Notes under the pieces: generated by a model
Databases searched by the model: none
The model's input: the letters and a program-made list of their open reading frames with translations, nothing else
Told to the model about the DNA's origin: nothing
Assembly (NCBI RefSeq): GCF_010727475.1
Contig: NZ_AP022567.1
Span: 3,100,001-3,164,000 of the forward strand
DNA from: Mycolicibacterium mageritense
GTDB taxonomy: Bacteria > Actinomycetota > Actinomycetes > Mycobacteriales > Mycobacteriaceae
Reading direction: 5' to 3'
Length of the DNA stretch: 64,000 bases
Part shown: piece by piece, positions 1 through 7,746 of the stretch
Position numbering within the stretch: the first letter of the stretch is position 1
How the letters are laid out: the number at the start of each line of letters is the position of its first letter
Translations under genes and position numbers: made by a program

Positions 1-1
1 C

Positions 2-943
2 GCGGATCGCGCGGAGGTGGTGTTCGCGTCGCACCACTGGCCCACGTGGGGCCGGGACGAGATCGTGGAATTTCTGTCGCTGCAACGCGATCTGTACGCC
101 TACCTGCACGACCAGACGTTGCGCCAGCTCAATCAGGGCTACACCGGAGTCGAGATCGCCGAGACCTTCCAGCTGCCGCCGGCCCTGGCGCGGGCCTGGC
201 ACACGCACGGCTACTACGGTTCGGTGAGCCACAACGTCAAGGCGATCTACCAGCGCTACATGGGCTGGTTCGACGGTAACCCGGCGCGGCTGTGGCCGCA
301 CCCGCCCGAGGCGCTCGGACCCCGCTACGTCGAGGCCATGGGCGGCGCCGACCGGGTGGTCGAGCTTGCCCAACGGGCTTTCGAGTCAGGAGATTTCCGG
401 TGGGCGGCAACACTTCTCGATCACGTGATCTTCACCGACGAGAACCACGCGGCGGCCCGTGAACTCTACGCCGACGTGCTCGAGCAGCTGGCCTATGGCG
501 CGGAGAACGCGACGTGGCGCAATTTCTTCCTGTCCGGTGCCACCGAGCTGCGCGAGGGGAAGTTCGGCACGCCGACCACGTCGGCGTCGCCGTCGCTGCT
601 CGGACAGCTCACGCCCGAGCAGATCTTCGACACCTTCGCGATCAACGTGAACGGCCCGCGCGCGTCGGATCTCGACCTCGCGATCGACGTCACGTTCGAG
701 GACACAGGCGACAACTACCGGCTGACGTTGCGCAACGGCGTGCTGGTGTACCGCAAGGCACCGGCAGATCCGCAGACCGCGCAGACCGGTGTCCGGCTGG
801 CGAACAAGCTCCGGTTGTTGGGGTTGGCGGCCGGTGACGCGGCCTCACCGGGGTTCGAGGTGACCGGTGATGCCGACGCCCTGCCCGCGCTGTTGAGCGC
901 GCTGGACCGACCCGACCCGGGTTTCAGCATCATCACGCCGTAG
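2..943 (+). CDS. Linear alkyl sulfatase, C-terminal part (5' truncated by window)
   Basis: The reading frame is open from the window edge, so only the last ~313 residues are visible. Alkyl sulfatases of the SdsA1/BDS1 type are Zn-dependent metallo-beta-lactamase-fold enzymes that hydrolyse primary alkyl sulfates such as SDS to alcohol and sulfate. The visible part begins at the end of the catalytic domain with an HHWPTWG motif. It continues with the helical dimerisation domain (LYAYLHDQTLRQLNQGYTG region, then the PEALGPRYVEAMGG region) and ends in an SCP2-like domain that starts near the ATELREGKFG segment. The Zn-ligand HxHxDH motif would lie upstream. It is the likely equivalent of M. tuberculosis Rv3762c, whose neighbours there also match this window. 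The family call is firm; the substrate range is not visible. Confidence 0.88.
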   Translation, partial: ADRAEVVFASHHWPTWGRDEIVEFLSLQRDLYAYLHDQTLRQLNQGYTGVEIAETFQLPPALARAWHTHGYYGSVSHNVKAIYQRYMGWFDGNPARLWPHPPEALGPRYVEAMGGADRVVELAQRAFESGDFRWAATLLDHVIFTDENHAAARELYADVLEQLAYGAENATWRNFFLSGATELREGKFGTPTTSASPSLLGQLTPEQIFDTFAINVNGPRASDLDLAIDVTFEDTGDNYRLTLRNGVLVYRKAPADPQTAQTGVRLANKLRLLGLAAGDAASPGFEVTGDADALPALLSALDRPDPGFSIITP

Positions 944-947
944 GCGC

Positions 948-968
948 ACCTACCTAACGGGTAGGTAG
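948..968. promoter_or_regulatory. Small inverted repeat between alkyl sulfatase and aminophosphonate operon
   Basis: Two overlapping palindromic readings exist: ACCTACC-N5-GGTAGGT (948-954/960-966) and CTACCTA-N5-TAGGTAG (950-956/962-968). It lies 4 bp after the sulfatase stop. It may be a short transcript-ending hairpin or a repressor operator; there is no T-run after it. Confidence 0.4.
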
Positions 969-987
969 ACAAGTCGTGGAAGTTTCG

Positions 988-1005
988 AACTTGTATTGAC
1001 AAGTT
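988..1005. promoter_or_regulatory. Perfect palindromic operator, likely site of the GntR regulator
   Basis: AACTTGT-ATTG-ACAAGTT is a perfect 7+4+7 palindrome. Its core TTGT-N4-ACAA recurs in front of the GntR gene (5222-5233), so both are probably bound by that regulator. A consensus -35 hexamer TTGACA (996-1001) lies inside the palindrome, so occupancy would block RNA polymerase. No convincing -10 could be fixed; a TGTAT stretch at 1022-1026 would fit a near-leaderless transcript starting at the ATG at 1031. Confidence 0.65.
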
Positions 1006-1030
1006 GCGTGATGTGCCCCACTGTATCCGC

Positions 1031-2176
1031 ATGGGAATTCATCACAGCTACGACGTCGTGGTGGTCGGTGCGGGCATCGTCGGCCTGGCGCACGCCTATC
1101 ACGCGCACCAGCGGGGCCTCACGGTCGCGGTGGTCGACCACGCCGACGGAGTAGTCGGGGCGTCGGTCCAGAACTTCGGCCACGCCTGCATCACCGCGCA
1201 GTCCGGCGTTGCGCGCGACTACGCCCGCAACGGTCGGCAGCACTGGCTCGACCTGTCCCGGAAGGCAGGGTTCTGGTCGGCAGAGGCGGGTACCTTCTGC
1301 GTGGCGCGCCATGACGACGAGCTCGCTGTGATGCGGGAATTCGTCACCACCCGGGAAGACGGCGAGGTGCGGCTGCTGAGCCGCGAGCAGATCCTTGAGC
1401 AGATCCCGGTGGTGCCCGCGGGTGTCACCGGCGGCATGTACCTGCCGAACGACCTGCAGGTCGACCCGCGCACGGCCGCCCCGTCGATCGCGCGCTGGCT
1501 CGCGAGCGAAGGCGTCGACTTCCATTGGCGCACCGCGGCGTCCGGGTTCGAGCCCGGAGTCGTGCACACGTCGCGCGGCCCGCTTCGGGCTACCACGACG
1601 TTCGTCACGGTCAACTACGACGTCGACCGGCTGTTCCCGGGCCTGGCCGAACGCGACGGCCTGCTGCGGTGCCGGCTGCACATGCTGCGGGCCCGGCTAC
1701 CGCTGGCCTTCGCGCTGCCCGCGCCGCTGTTCACCGGCTGGTCGCTGCTGCGGTACTCGGGATTCGAGGGGCTCCCGAGTGTCCAGGCGGTGGCCGACCG
1801 GTTGCGGGCCGACCATCCCGACTACGTCGCGATCGACCTGCACCAGATGTACACCCCGCAGCCCGACGGTTCGGTGCTGATCGGCGACACGCACTACCGC
1901 GACGTCTCCGCACCGCCGTTCCAATCCGAGGAGGGTTTCGCGGTCCTGCTCGAAGAGGCGCGGAAACTGTTCGGCGTCAAGGAGATCGAGGTCAGTGAGC
2001 GCTGGCAGGGCGTGTACTCGTCGGCGCCGGGGCAGGAATTCCTGATCGAGGAGCCCATCGAGGGCACCCACGTCGTCACCGTCACCACCGGCATCGGCAT
2101 GACCACCAGCATGGGCCTCGCCCTCGACAGCGTCGAGAACGCCCTGTCCCGCGACAGCGTCGTCGCGCACGCCTGA
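1031..2176 (+). CDS. FAD-dependent aminophosphonate oxidoreductase (TIGR03364-like)
   Basis: A 381-residue flavoprotein of the DAO/glycine-oxidase fold. The Rossmann motif GAGIVG lies at residues 13-18, followed by an acidic strand end (VVDHAD) and a GASVQNFG segment typical of this subgroup. Proteins of this subfamily sit beside phosphonatases and are thought to deaminate 2-aminoethylphosphonate or its N-methyl derivatives oxidatively to phosphonoacetaldehyde. The next gene, a phosphonatase-like hydrolase 26 bp downstream, fits that role. A TTG at 1004 would add nine residues but overlaps the operator; ATG 1031 aligns with the usual N-terminus and lacks a clear ribosome site, consistent with a leaderless start. 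The exact substrate is inferred from context. Confidence 0.82.
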   Translation: MGIHHSYDVVVVGAGIVGLAHAYHAHQRGLTVAVVDHADGVVGASVQNFGHACITAQSGVARDYARNGRQHWLDLSRKAGFWSAEAGTFCVARHDDELAVMREFVTTREDGEVRLLSREQILEQIPVVPAGVTGGMYLPNDLQVDPRTAAPSIARWLASEGVDFHWRTAASGFEPGVVHTSRGPLRATTTFVTVNYDVDRLFPGLAERDGLLRCRLHMLRARLPLAFALPAPLFTGWSLLRYSGFEGLPSVQAVADRLRADHPDYVAIDLHQMYTPQPDGSVLIGDTHYRDVSAPPFQSEEGFAVLLEEARKLFGVKEIEVSERWQGVYSSAPGQEFLIEEPIEGTHVVTVTTGIGMTTSMGLALDSVENALSRDSVVAHA

Positions 2177-2202
2177 ACCAGCTACTCCGAAGGGATGAAC
2201 CA

Positions 2203-2901
2203 ATGAGCACCAACACAACTGACGCCATCAGCCTCGTCGTGTTCGACATGGCCGGAACCACCGTGGAGGACACGGGTCTGGTGAAGCAGTCGTTTCTCGC
2301 GGCCGACAACCATGCGGGCCTGTCCAAGACCGACGCCGACCGCGAGGAGATGCTGCGCTACGTCTCCGACACCATGGGACAGTCGAAGATCGTTGTGTTC
2401 CGCCACCTCGCCAAGGGCAACGAGGAGCAAGCCCAGGCCGCCAACAAGGAATTCGAACGCACCTACGCCCAGCTGGTCGCCGACGGGAACTGCAGCCCGA
2501 TCCCCGGGGCCGAAGATGTCATTACATCTTTGCGCTCGAACGGCATCAAGACCGCGCTGACCACGGGCTTCGCGAAAGAAACCCAGTCGGCCATCATCGA
2601 CGCGCTCGGCTGGCAGAGTCTCGCCGACGTGGTGCTGTGCCCCTCGCCGGGCGTGCGCGGCAGGCCCTACCCCGACATGCCGTTGACGGCGCTCATGCAG
2701 ACCGAAACCGACTCGGTGCGATCGATGATCGTGCTCGGTGACACGTCTTCGGACGTCATCAGCGGGCTGCGCGCGGGTGCGCGGGCCTCGATCGGTGTAC
2801 TGACCGGCGCGCACAACCGGGCCCAGCTGTCCGAAGCCGGAGCCACGCACATCCTCGACAGCGTCGCCGACCTACCGACCTTGGTGGCGGCCCTGCGGTA
2901 G
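2203..2901 (+). CDS. Phosphonatase-like HAD hydrolase (PhnX-like)
   Basis: A 232-residue HAD-superfamily hydrolase. Motif I is DMAGT (Asp15 nucleophile), with Ala at the position where ordinary HAD phosphatases have a second Asp. This is the phosphonatase signature. Motif II is the TTGF segment, motif III is GRPYPDM and motif IV is GDTSSD. The predicted reaction is cleavage of the C-P bond of phosphonoacetaldehyde or a related 2-oxo-phosphonate, releasing phosphate. It resembles the PhnX-like TIGR03351 group; the Schiff-base lysine of true PhnX was not confidently located. An AAGGGATG ribosome site precedes the start. It is second in the operon after the FAD oxidoreductase. HAD class is near certain; C-P specificity is inferred from motif I and neighbours. 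Confidence 0.83.
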   Translation: MSTNTTDAISLVVFDMAGTTVEDTGLVKQSFLAADNHAGLSKTDADREEMLRYVSDTMGQSKIVVFRHLAKGNEEQAQAANKEFERTYAQLVADGNCSPIPGAEDVITSLRSNGIKTALTTGFAKETQSAIIDALGWQSLADVVLCPSPGVRGRPYPDMPLTALMQTETDSVRSMIVLGDTSSDVISGLRAGARASIGVLTGAHNRAQLSEAGATHILDSVADLPTLVAALR

Positions 2902-2920
2902 GCCCGGAAACCGTCTGCTC

Positions 2921-2958
2921 GCGGCGGTCGGTCGCAGGCCCCGCCTCCCGACCGCCGC
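2921..2958 (+). terminator. Hairpin in the spacer between hydrolase and transporter genes
   Basis: An 11-bp perfect GC-only stem (GCGGCGGTCGG at 2921-2931, CCGACCGCCGC at 2948-2958) with a 16-nt loop sits in the 174-bp gap of an otherwise compact operon. There is no U-tract. It could be a partial terminator or an mRNA-stability element that lowers transporter expression relative to the enzymes. Confidence 0.4.
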
Positions 2959-3075
2959 ACCGCCTCTCCACCCGTTCTCGTCCGAGAAACCTGAACCTGA
3001 CGTTCGGCCACTCACTCGGCCATCTGCCCCGGCCCGTCAGCACACCGTCTGCACAGCCCATCAGAGGTGCATCTC

Positions 3076-4395
3076 ATGATCACGACGTCCACCGACCCGA
3101 CGACCGTGCCGCGCTACCAGCGCTGGCGGATCCAGATCTTCGCCGTCACGTGGATCGCCTACGCCGGCTTCTATTTCACCCGACAAGCCTTTTCGGTCGC
3201 CAAGCTCGGCATCCTCGAAGACCCCATCCTGAGCACGACCCTGACCAAGAGCACGCTGGCCAACCTCGATGCCGCCTACCTCGCGGCGTACGCGGCCGGG
3301 CAGTTCGTGTGGGGTCAGGTCTCCGACCGCTTCGGGCCCCGCATCGTCATCCTCGGTGGTCTCGCCATCTCGGCCGTCGCAACCCTGTTCATGGGTCTGT
3401 TGCCCGCGCTGGTGTTCCTGCTGCCGCTGATGATCGTGCAGGGTCTCGCGCAGTCCACCGGCTGGTCCGGAACCCTGGCCAACATGGCCCAGTTCTTCTC
3501 GATCGGAGAACGTGGCCGCGTGCTCGGGCTGTGGAGCACCAACTACGCCTTCGGCGGTCTGGTGGCCGCGCCCGTGCTGGGCTGGTTCGCCTATGACATC
3601 TTCGGCTCGTGGCGTGCCGCGTTTTTCACCGGTGCGGCCATCGTGGTCGGGGTGTTCGTGCTGGTGCTGCTGTTCCAGCGCAACAAGCCCGAGGATGTCG
3701 GGCTGCCGCCGATCGAGGAATTCCATTCCAAGGAAGACATCGCAGAACTCGACGACTCACCCGACGCCGAGGCCGTCGCCGAGCCGACCCCGTCGTGGCG
3801 CGAGTCGCTGGCCGTGGTGCTGCGCGATCGCATGGTGAGAACCCTTGGCGCGTCGTACTTCCTTCTCAAGCCCGCCCGCTACGCGATCCTGCTGTGGGGC
3901 CCGGTCATCGTCGCGGAGCGGCTGGCCGACGGCGACAAGTTCCAGGCCGTGACGGTTCCGGTGGCGTTCGGTATCGCGGGCGTCATCGCCCCGATCCTGC
4001 TGGGCCGGATCTCCGACCGCGTGTTCAAGGCCCGCCGCGTCCCCGCATGTGTGCTGAGCCTGGCGATCCTGGTGGCCGTGCTCGCGCTGTTCGCGCCGCT
4101 GACCGCGACGGGCAACGTATGGATCATGGTGGGGGTACTCGGACTGATCGGTCTGAGCGTTTACGGCGCCGACGCGATGATCTCGTGCGTCGCCGCAGTC
4201 GATTTCGGTACCTCCAAGCATGCGGGCACTGCGGCCGGCCTGATCAACTGCTGCGGCTCGGTCGGGGCGATCCTCGGCGGCCTGCTGCCTGGTTACCTGA
4301 GCACGTCGACGCTGTTCTATGGTTTCGCCGTCGCCGCGTTCCTCGCGATGCTGCTGCTCATCCCGCACTGGAACCGGATGCCTGCCGCCGACTGA
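3076..4395 (+). CDS. MFS transporter, GlpT/organophosphate-type, probable aminophosphonate importer
   Basis: A 439-residue major facilitator protein with about 12 membrane segments. The first six include FYFTRQAFSVAKLG and the loop GQVSDRFGPR between helices 2 and 3. An acidic cytoplasmic loop rich in Glu and Asp lies near residues 210-240. The overall look matches the organophosphate:phosphate antiporter branch (GlpT, UhpT, PhnX-linked permeases). Following the two catabolic genes it most probably imports the aminophosphonate. ATG 3076 was chosen because AGAGG lies 8 nt upstream; a GTG at 3067 is in frame but overlaps that site. The transcript ends at the large hairpin at 4426. Confidence 0.8.
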   Translation: MITTSTDPTTVPRYQRWRIQIFAVTWIAYAGFYFTRQAFSVAKLGILEDPILSTTLTKSTLANLDAAYLAAYAAGQFVWGQVSDRFGPRIVILGGLAISAVATLFMGLLPALVFLLPLMIVQGLAQSTGWSGTLANMAQFFSIGERGRVLGLWSTNYAFGGLVAAPVLGWFAYDIFGSWRAAFFTGAAIVVGVFVLVLLFQRNKPEDVGLPPIEEFHSKEDIAELDDSPDAEAVAEPTPSWRESLAVVLRDRMVRTLGASYFLLKPARYAILLWGPVIVAERLADGDKFQAVTVPVAFGIAGVIAPILLGRISDRVFKARRVPACVLSLAILVAVLALFAPLTATGNVWIMVGVLGLIGLSVYGADAMISCVAAVDFGTSKHAGTAAGLINCCGSVGAILGGLLPGYLSTSTLFYGFAVAAFLAMLLLIPHWNRMPAAD

Positions 4396-4425
4396 CGCCT
4401 CACCACCCCTGCGCGAGCAGGCACA

Positions 4426-4459
4426 AAGTCGCACTCTCCCGAATAGGAGAGTGCGACTT
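4426..4459. terminator. Bidirectional terminator between transporter and gntR
   Basis: A perfect 14-bp stem (AAGTCGCACTCTCC, 4426-4439; GGAGAGTGCGACTT, 4446-4459) with a 6-nt loop separates the convergent MFS and gntR genes. The right arm touches the gntR stop codon. The flanks CTGCGCGAGCAG (4409-4420) and CTGGCCGG (4465-4472) are repeated around the hairpin at 46205-46258, so the two belong to one intergenic repeat family. Confidence 0.75.
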
Positions 4460-5199
4460 CATGTCTGGCCGGCGGAGGAAAACTTGGTGCGGGCGTTGAC
4501 GATGCTGAAGGTGACCATGTCCGGCCGATAGCGGTCGTCGGCGCATTCGAACACCACGCCGTGTTGATCGCGCGAGATGCGGCGCTCCCGCAGCAGCGGG
4601 CTGCCGGGCGCGATCCCGAGGTTCTCGGCGTCGTCCGGGCCGGCCGCGACGGCGTCGAGCACGTGTTCCATCGAGTCGAAGAACACTCCGCGGCTCGCGA
4701 GGTAGTCGGTCATCGAGCCGGAATCGGTGTCGAACTCGAACAGCAGAGAACCCACGGACTCGATGAACGTGCTGCGCTCGAGCATTGCCGGCTCACCGTC
4801 GAGCAGGCGCACCCGCAGCACCTCGACCACGAAGTCGTCGGCCGTCAAACCCAGTGCCTCGATGGCGGTTTCGGAGGCACGGCGCCTCGCGACCTCGATG
4901 GTGCGGTTGCCTGCGGTGCGCCCGACGCGTTCGGCCCACTGCGTGAACGGCGTGAAGGTGTCCAGGGTCTGCGTGGCGTCGTGGCTGCGCACCACCGCGG
5001 GCTTGCCGCGAGAGACCCGGATCAGCCCTTCGTTCTTGAGCGTTGCCAGTGCCTGCCGCACCGGCCCGCGGGACACCTCGAACTCCGCGCACAACGCGCT
5101 CTCGGTGGGCAACGCCTGACCGATCGCGTAGTCCCGGCGCCTGATGCGCTGGCGCAATTCGGCCGCGACGTGCTCATGGCGTGAACGGGGCCCCGCCAT
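4459..5199 (-). CDS. GntR/UTRA-family regulator of the aminophosphonate operon
   Basis: A 246-residue HutC-type GntR regulator. An N-terminal winged helix (about residues 5-75, with the LPTESALCAEFEVSRGPVRQ recognition region) is followed by a UTRA ligand-binding domain. It is convergent to the three-gene phosphonate operon, and the same TTGT-N4-ACAA palindrome occurs before the operon (988-1005) and before this gene (5222-5233). It is therefore probably an autoregulated repressor that responds to an aminophosphonate or intermediate. ATG 5199 is preceded by GGAAGG at 8 nt; an upstream in-frame TTG at 5220 is less likely. The ligand is inferred from context. Confidence 0.83.
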   Translation of the reverse strand: MAGPRSRHEHVAAELRQRIRRRDYAIGQALPTESALCAEFEVSRGPVRQALATLKNEGLIRVSRGKPAVVRSHDATQTLDTFTPFTQWAERVGRTAGNRTIEVARRRASETAIEALGLTADDFVVEVLRVRLLDGEPAMLERSTFIESVGSLLFEFDTDSGSMTDYLASRGVFFDSMEHVLDAVAAGPDDAENLGIAPGSPLLRERRISRDQHGVVFECADDRYRPDMVTFSIVNARTKFSSAGQT

Positions 5200-5221
5200 C
5201 CGCATCACCTTCCGGGTCAAG

Positions 5222-5250
5222 TTGTCATGACAAGTTAGCTATATCAGCTA
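5222..5250 (-). promoter_or_regulatory. gntR promoter and operator
   Basis: The palindrome TTGTCATGACAA (5222-5233) has the same half-sites as the operator at 988-1005. A second inverted repeat, TAGCT-N5-AGCTA (5236-5250), overlaps a minus-strand -10-like TATAGC (5238-5243). Operator placement at the expected transcription start suggests autorepression of gntR. Confidence 0.6.
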
Positions 5251-5266
5251 CATTACCGTGCCCCGT

Positions 5267-6022
5267 TCAGGGCAGGCCGCCGTCGGCGCGCAGGGTCGAC
5301 CCCGTGGTGAAGCTCGCCGCATCTGACATCAAAAACAGTGCGGCGCCGACGATCTCCGCGGGATTGCCGGCCCGCTGCAACGCCAGGTGGCCGAACGGGT
5401 CTCCCGCCATGTCCCACGCTTTGCTGACATCCGTGAGGAACGGACCGGCCATCAGAGTGTTGACCCGTACGGTCGGGCCGAACGCCTTGGCCAGTCCCTC
5501 GGTCAGCGTGTTCAGGCCTGCCTTGGCCGCGGCGTAGGGCAGCATGTGCTGGTCGGGCCGCAACGAACCCGACGAGCTGACGTTGACGATCGCGCCTCCG
5601 CCTGCGGCAACCATGCGTTCCCCCACCAGGGCCGACAGCCGGAACGGGCCTTTGAGGTTGAGGTTGACCACCGCGTCGAACAGCTTCTCGGTGACCGTCG
5701 AGAGCGATTCATAAAGCGGCGACATGCCTGCGTTGTTGACCAGCACGTCGACCCGGCCGAACTCCTGGTAGGCGGCATCGACCAGCCCGTCGAGCTGATC
5801 CCAGCGCCCGACGTGCACCTGATAGGGGAACGCGTGGCGGCCCGTCGTCGCGGCGATCTCCTCGGCGGTGACGACGCAGGATTCCAGGTTGCGGCTCGCG
5901 ATGATCACATCGGCCCCGCACTGCGCAGCCCCCATCGCGATCTCGCGGCCCAGGCCCCGGCTGCCGCCGGTCACCAGCACGACGCGGTCGGTGAGGTCGA
6001 ACAACGTGTCGGCATAACCCAT
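5267..6022 (-). CDS. Short-chain dehydrogenase/reductase
   Basis: A 251-residue classical SDR oxidoreductase, cytoplasmic and NAD(P)-dependent. The cofactor motif TGGSRGLG is at residues 18-25, NNAG follows in the middle, and the catalytic Ser and YAAAK (Tyr/Lys) are present. The C-terminus ends with the usual GSTLRADGGLP. The start at 6022 has a strong GGAGAGG ribosome site. It is transcribed divergently from the phosphatase gene across a 48-bp gap and ends just upstream of the gntR promoter. Nothing indicates its substrate. Confidence 0.85.
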   Translation of the reverse strand: MGYADTLFDLTDRVVLVTGGSRGLGREIAMGAAQCGADVIIASRNLESCVVTAEEIAATTGRHAFPYQVHVGRWDQLDGLVDAAYQEFGRVDVLVNNAGMSPLYESLSTVTEKLFDAVVNLNLKGPFRLSALVGERMVAAGGGAIVNVSSSGSLRPDQHMLPYAAAKAGLNTLTEGLAKAFGPTVRVNTLMAGPFLTDVSKAWDMAGDPFGHLALQRAGNPAEIVGAALFLMSDAASFTTGSTLRADGGLP

Positions 6023-6070
6023 GTGCTGGCCCTCTCCGCCGCCGTGCCACTGCCGACCTATGGTGTCACG

Positions 6071-6718
6071 GTGCAATTGCTTCTGGTCCGACATGCGCTG
6101 CCGTTGCGCAGCGAACCCGGCCAAGGGTCCGATCCCGATCTGTCCGAGGTCGGTCTCGAACAGGCCAACCGGCTGCCCGCGGCCCTGGCCCGCTTCCCGG
6201 TCTCGCGGTTGGTGAGCAGCCCGCAACGACGCGCGGTGCAGACCGCGGGCCCGCTCGCGGAGAAGCTGGGGCTCACTGTCGACGTCGACGACCGCCTCGC
6301 CGAATACGACCGCGACATGTCGCACTACGTGCCGATCGAGGACATCGCCAAGGAGAACCCCGAGGAGCTGGCCCGGTTGGCCGGCGGCCACCTGCCGAGC
6401 GGCGTCGACGAGGACGCGTTCTCCGCCCGCATCGGCGCGGCCATCGAGGATCTGGTCGCGGCAAGCGATCACGACGAGACGGTCGCGGTGTTCAGCCACG
6501 GCGGCGTGATCAACGTGCTGCTGCACCAGATCCTGGGCACCGAGCGGTTGCTGTCGTTCCACGTCGACTACGCGTCGGTCACCCGGGTGCTGTCGTCGCG
6601 ATCGGGCAAGCTCGCGGTCGCGTCGGTCAACGGCACCGAGCACGTGTGGGATCTGCTGCCGAGGAATAGTCCGATGAGCGCTCGCGCGAAGAGCAACGAG
6701 CACGGTGGTAAACAGTGA
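6071..6718 (+). CDS. Histidine phosphatase (phosphoglycerate-mutase-like)
   Basis: A 215-residue member of the histidine phosphatase superfamily. The N-terminus MQLLLVRHA contains the catalytic His8 (RHA rather than the commoner RHG), SSPQRRAVQTA supplies the phosphate-binding Arg, and FSHGGV the second catalytic His. Such proteins dephosphorylate small phospho-metabolites; the substrate here cannot be read. GTG 6071 puts the RH motif at the usual distance from the start. Its last 4 bases overlap the start of the phosphotransferase gene, indicating translational coupling. Confidence 0.8.
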   Translation: MQLLLVRHALPLRSEPGQGSDPDLSEVGLEQANRLPAALARFPVSRLVSSPQRRAVQTAGPLAEKLGLTVDVDDRLAEYDRDMSHYVPIEDIAKENPEELARLAGGHLPSGVDEDAFSARIGAAIEDLVAASDHDETVAVFSHGGVINVLLHQILGTERLLSFHVDYASVTRVLSSRSGKLAVASVNGTEHVWDLLPRNSPMSARAKSNEHGGKQ

Positions 6719-7743
6719 CCGTGACATCTCTGGAAGGCCTCGACCTCACCGCCCTCGACCGGCATCTGCGTGCCGAGGGCATCGCCCGCTCCGGTGAGCT
6801 GCGCGCCGAACTGATCTCGGGCGGCCGTTCCAACCTCACCTTCCGGGTGTACGACGACGCGTCGAAGTGGGTGCTGCGCCGCCCGCCGCTGCACGGTCTC
6901 ACGCCGTCGGCGCACGACATGGCCCGCGAGTACCGCGTCGTGGCCGCGCTGGCCGACACTCCGGTGCCTGTCGCGCGGGCCGTGACGATGAGCAACGACG
7001 ACTCGGTGCTGGGCGCGCCGTTCCAGATGGTCGAGAACGTCGAGGGGCAGGTCGTCCGCAGCGCGGCAGAGCTCGCGGCGATGGGCGATGAAAGCGTGGT
7101 CAGCAGCAGCGTCGACGCCCTGATCAAGGTGTTGTCGGACCTGCACGCGGTGGATCCGGAGGCCGTGGGCCTCGGCGACTTCGGCAAGCCCGCAGGGTAT
7201 CTGGAACGCCAGGTGCGGCGGTGGGGTTCGCAGTGGGATCTGGTCCGGCTGCCCAACGATCCCCGCGACGACGACGTCAAACGCCTGCACCAGGCGCTGG
7301 CCGAGGCGGTTCCCGCGCAGAGCCGCAACTCGATCGTGCACGGTGACTACCGCATCGACAACACGATCCTCGACGCGCAGGATCCGACCAAGGTGCTCGC
7401 GGTGCTGGACTGGGAGCTGTCGACGCTGGGCGACCCGCTCAGCGACGCCGCGCTGATGTGCGTGTACCGCGACCCGATGTTCAACCTGATCCTGAGCATG
7501 GAAGCCGCGTGGAGTTCACCGCTCATGCCGTCGGCCGACGAGCTGGCCAACCGGTATGCGGTGCAGTCCGGCCAGGAGCTCGCGCACTGGGACTTCTACA
7601 TGGCACTGGCCTATTTCAAGGCGGCCATCATCGCCGCGGGCATCGACTTCCGGCACCGGCAGGGCTCGGCGGCCGAGGGCAGCTCGAGCGTCGGCGCTGC
7701 CGTGGCGCCGGCCATCGCGTCGGGTCTGAAGGCGCTGTCCTGA
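6715..7743 (+). CDS. APH-fold phosphotransferase (FadE36/ACAD10-type kinase domain)
   Basis: A 342-residue aminoglycoside-phosphotransferase-like kinase. It has the catalytic loop VHGDYRIDN and the metal-binding LDWELSTLGDP motif, preceded by an N-lobe with a GGRSNLTFRV nucleotide loop. It is the likely equivalent of M. tuberculosis Rv3761c, annotated FadE36 but resembling the kinase domain of ACAD10/ACAD11, which phosphorylates 4-hydroxyacyl-CoAs for beta-oxidation. The GTG start overlaps the stop of the histidine phosphatase by 4 bp, so a kinase and a phosphatase are made together. The substrate is inferred from the family only. Confidence 0.82.
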   Translation: MTVTSLEGLDLTALDRHLRAEGIARSGELRAELISGGRSNLTFRVYDDASKWVLRRPPLHGLTPSAHDMAREYRVVAALADTPVPVARAVTMSNDDSVLGAPFQMVENVEGQVVRSAAELAAMGDESVVSSSVDALIKVLSDLHAVDPEAVGLGDFGKPAGYLERQVRRWGSQWDLVRLPNDPRDDDVKRLHQALAEAVPAQSRNSIVHGDYRIDNTILDAQDPTKVLAVLDWELSTLGDPLSDAALMCVYRDPMFNLILSMEAAWSSPLMPSADELANRYAVQSGQELAHWDFYMALAYFKAAIIAAGIDFRHRQGSAAEGSSSVGAAVAPAIASGLKALS

Positions 7744-7746
7744 ACC

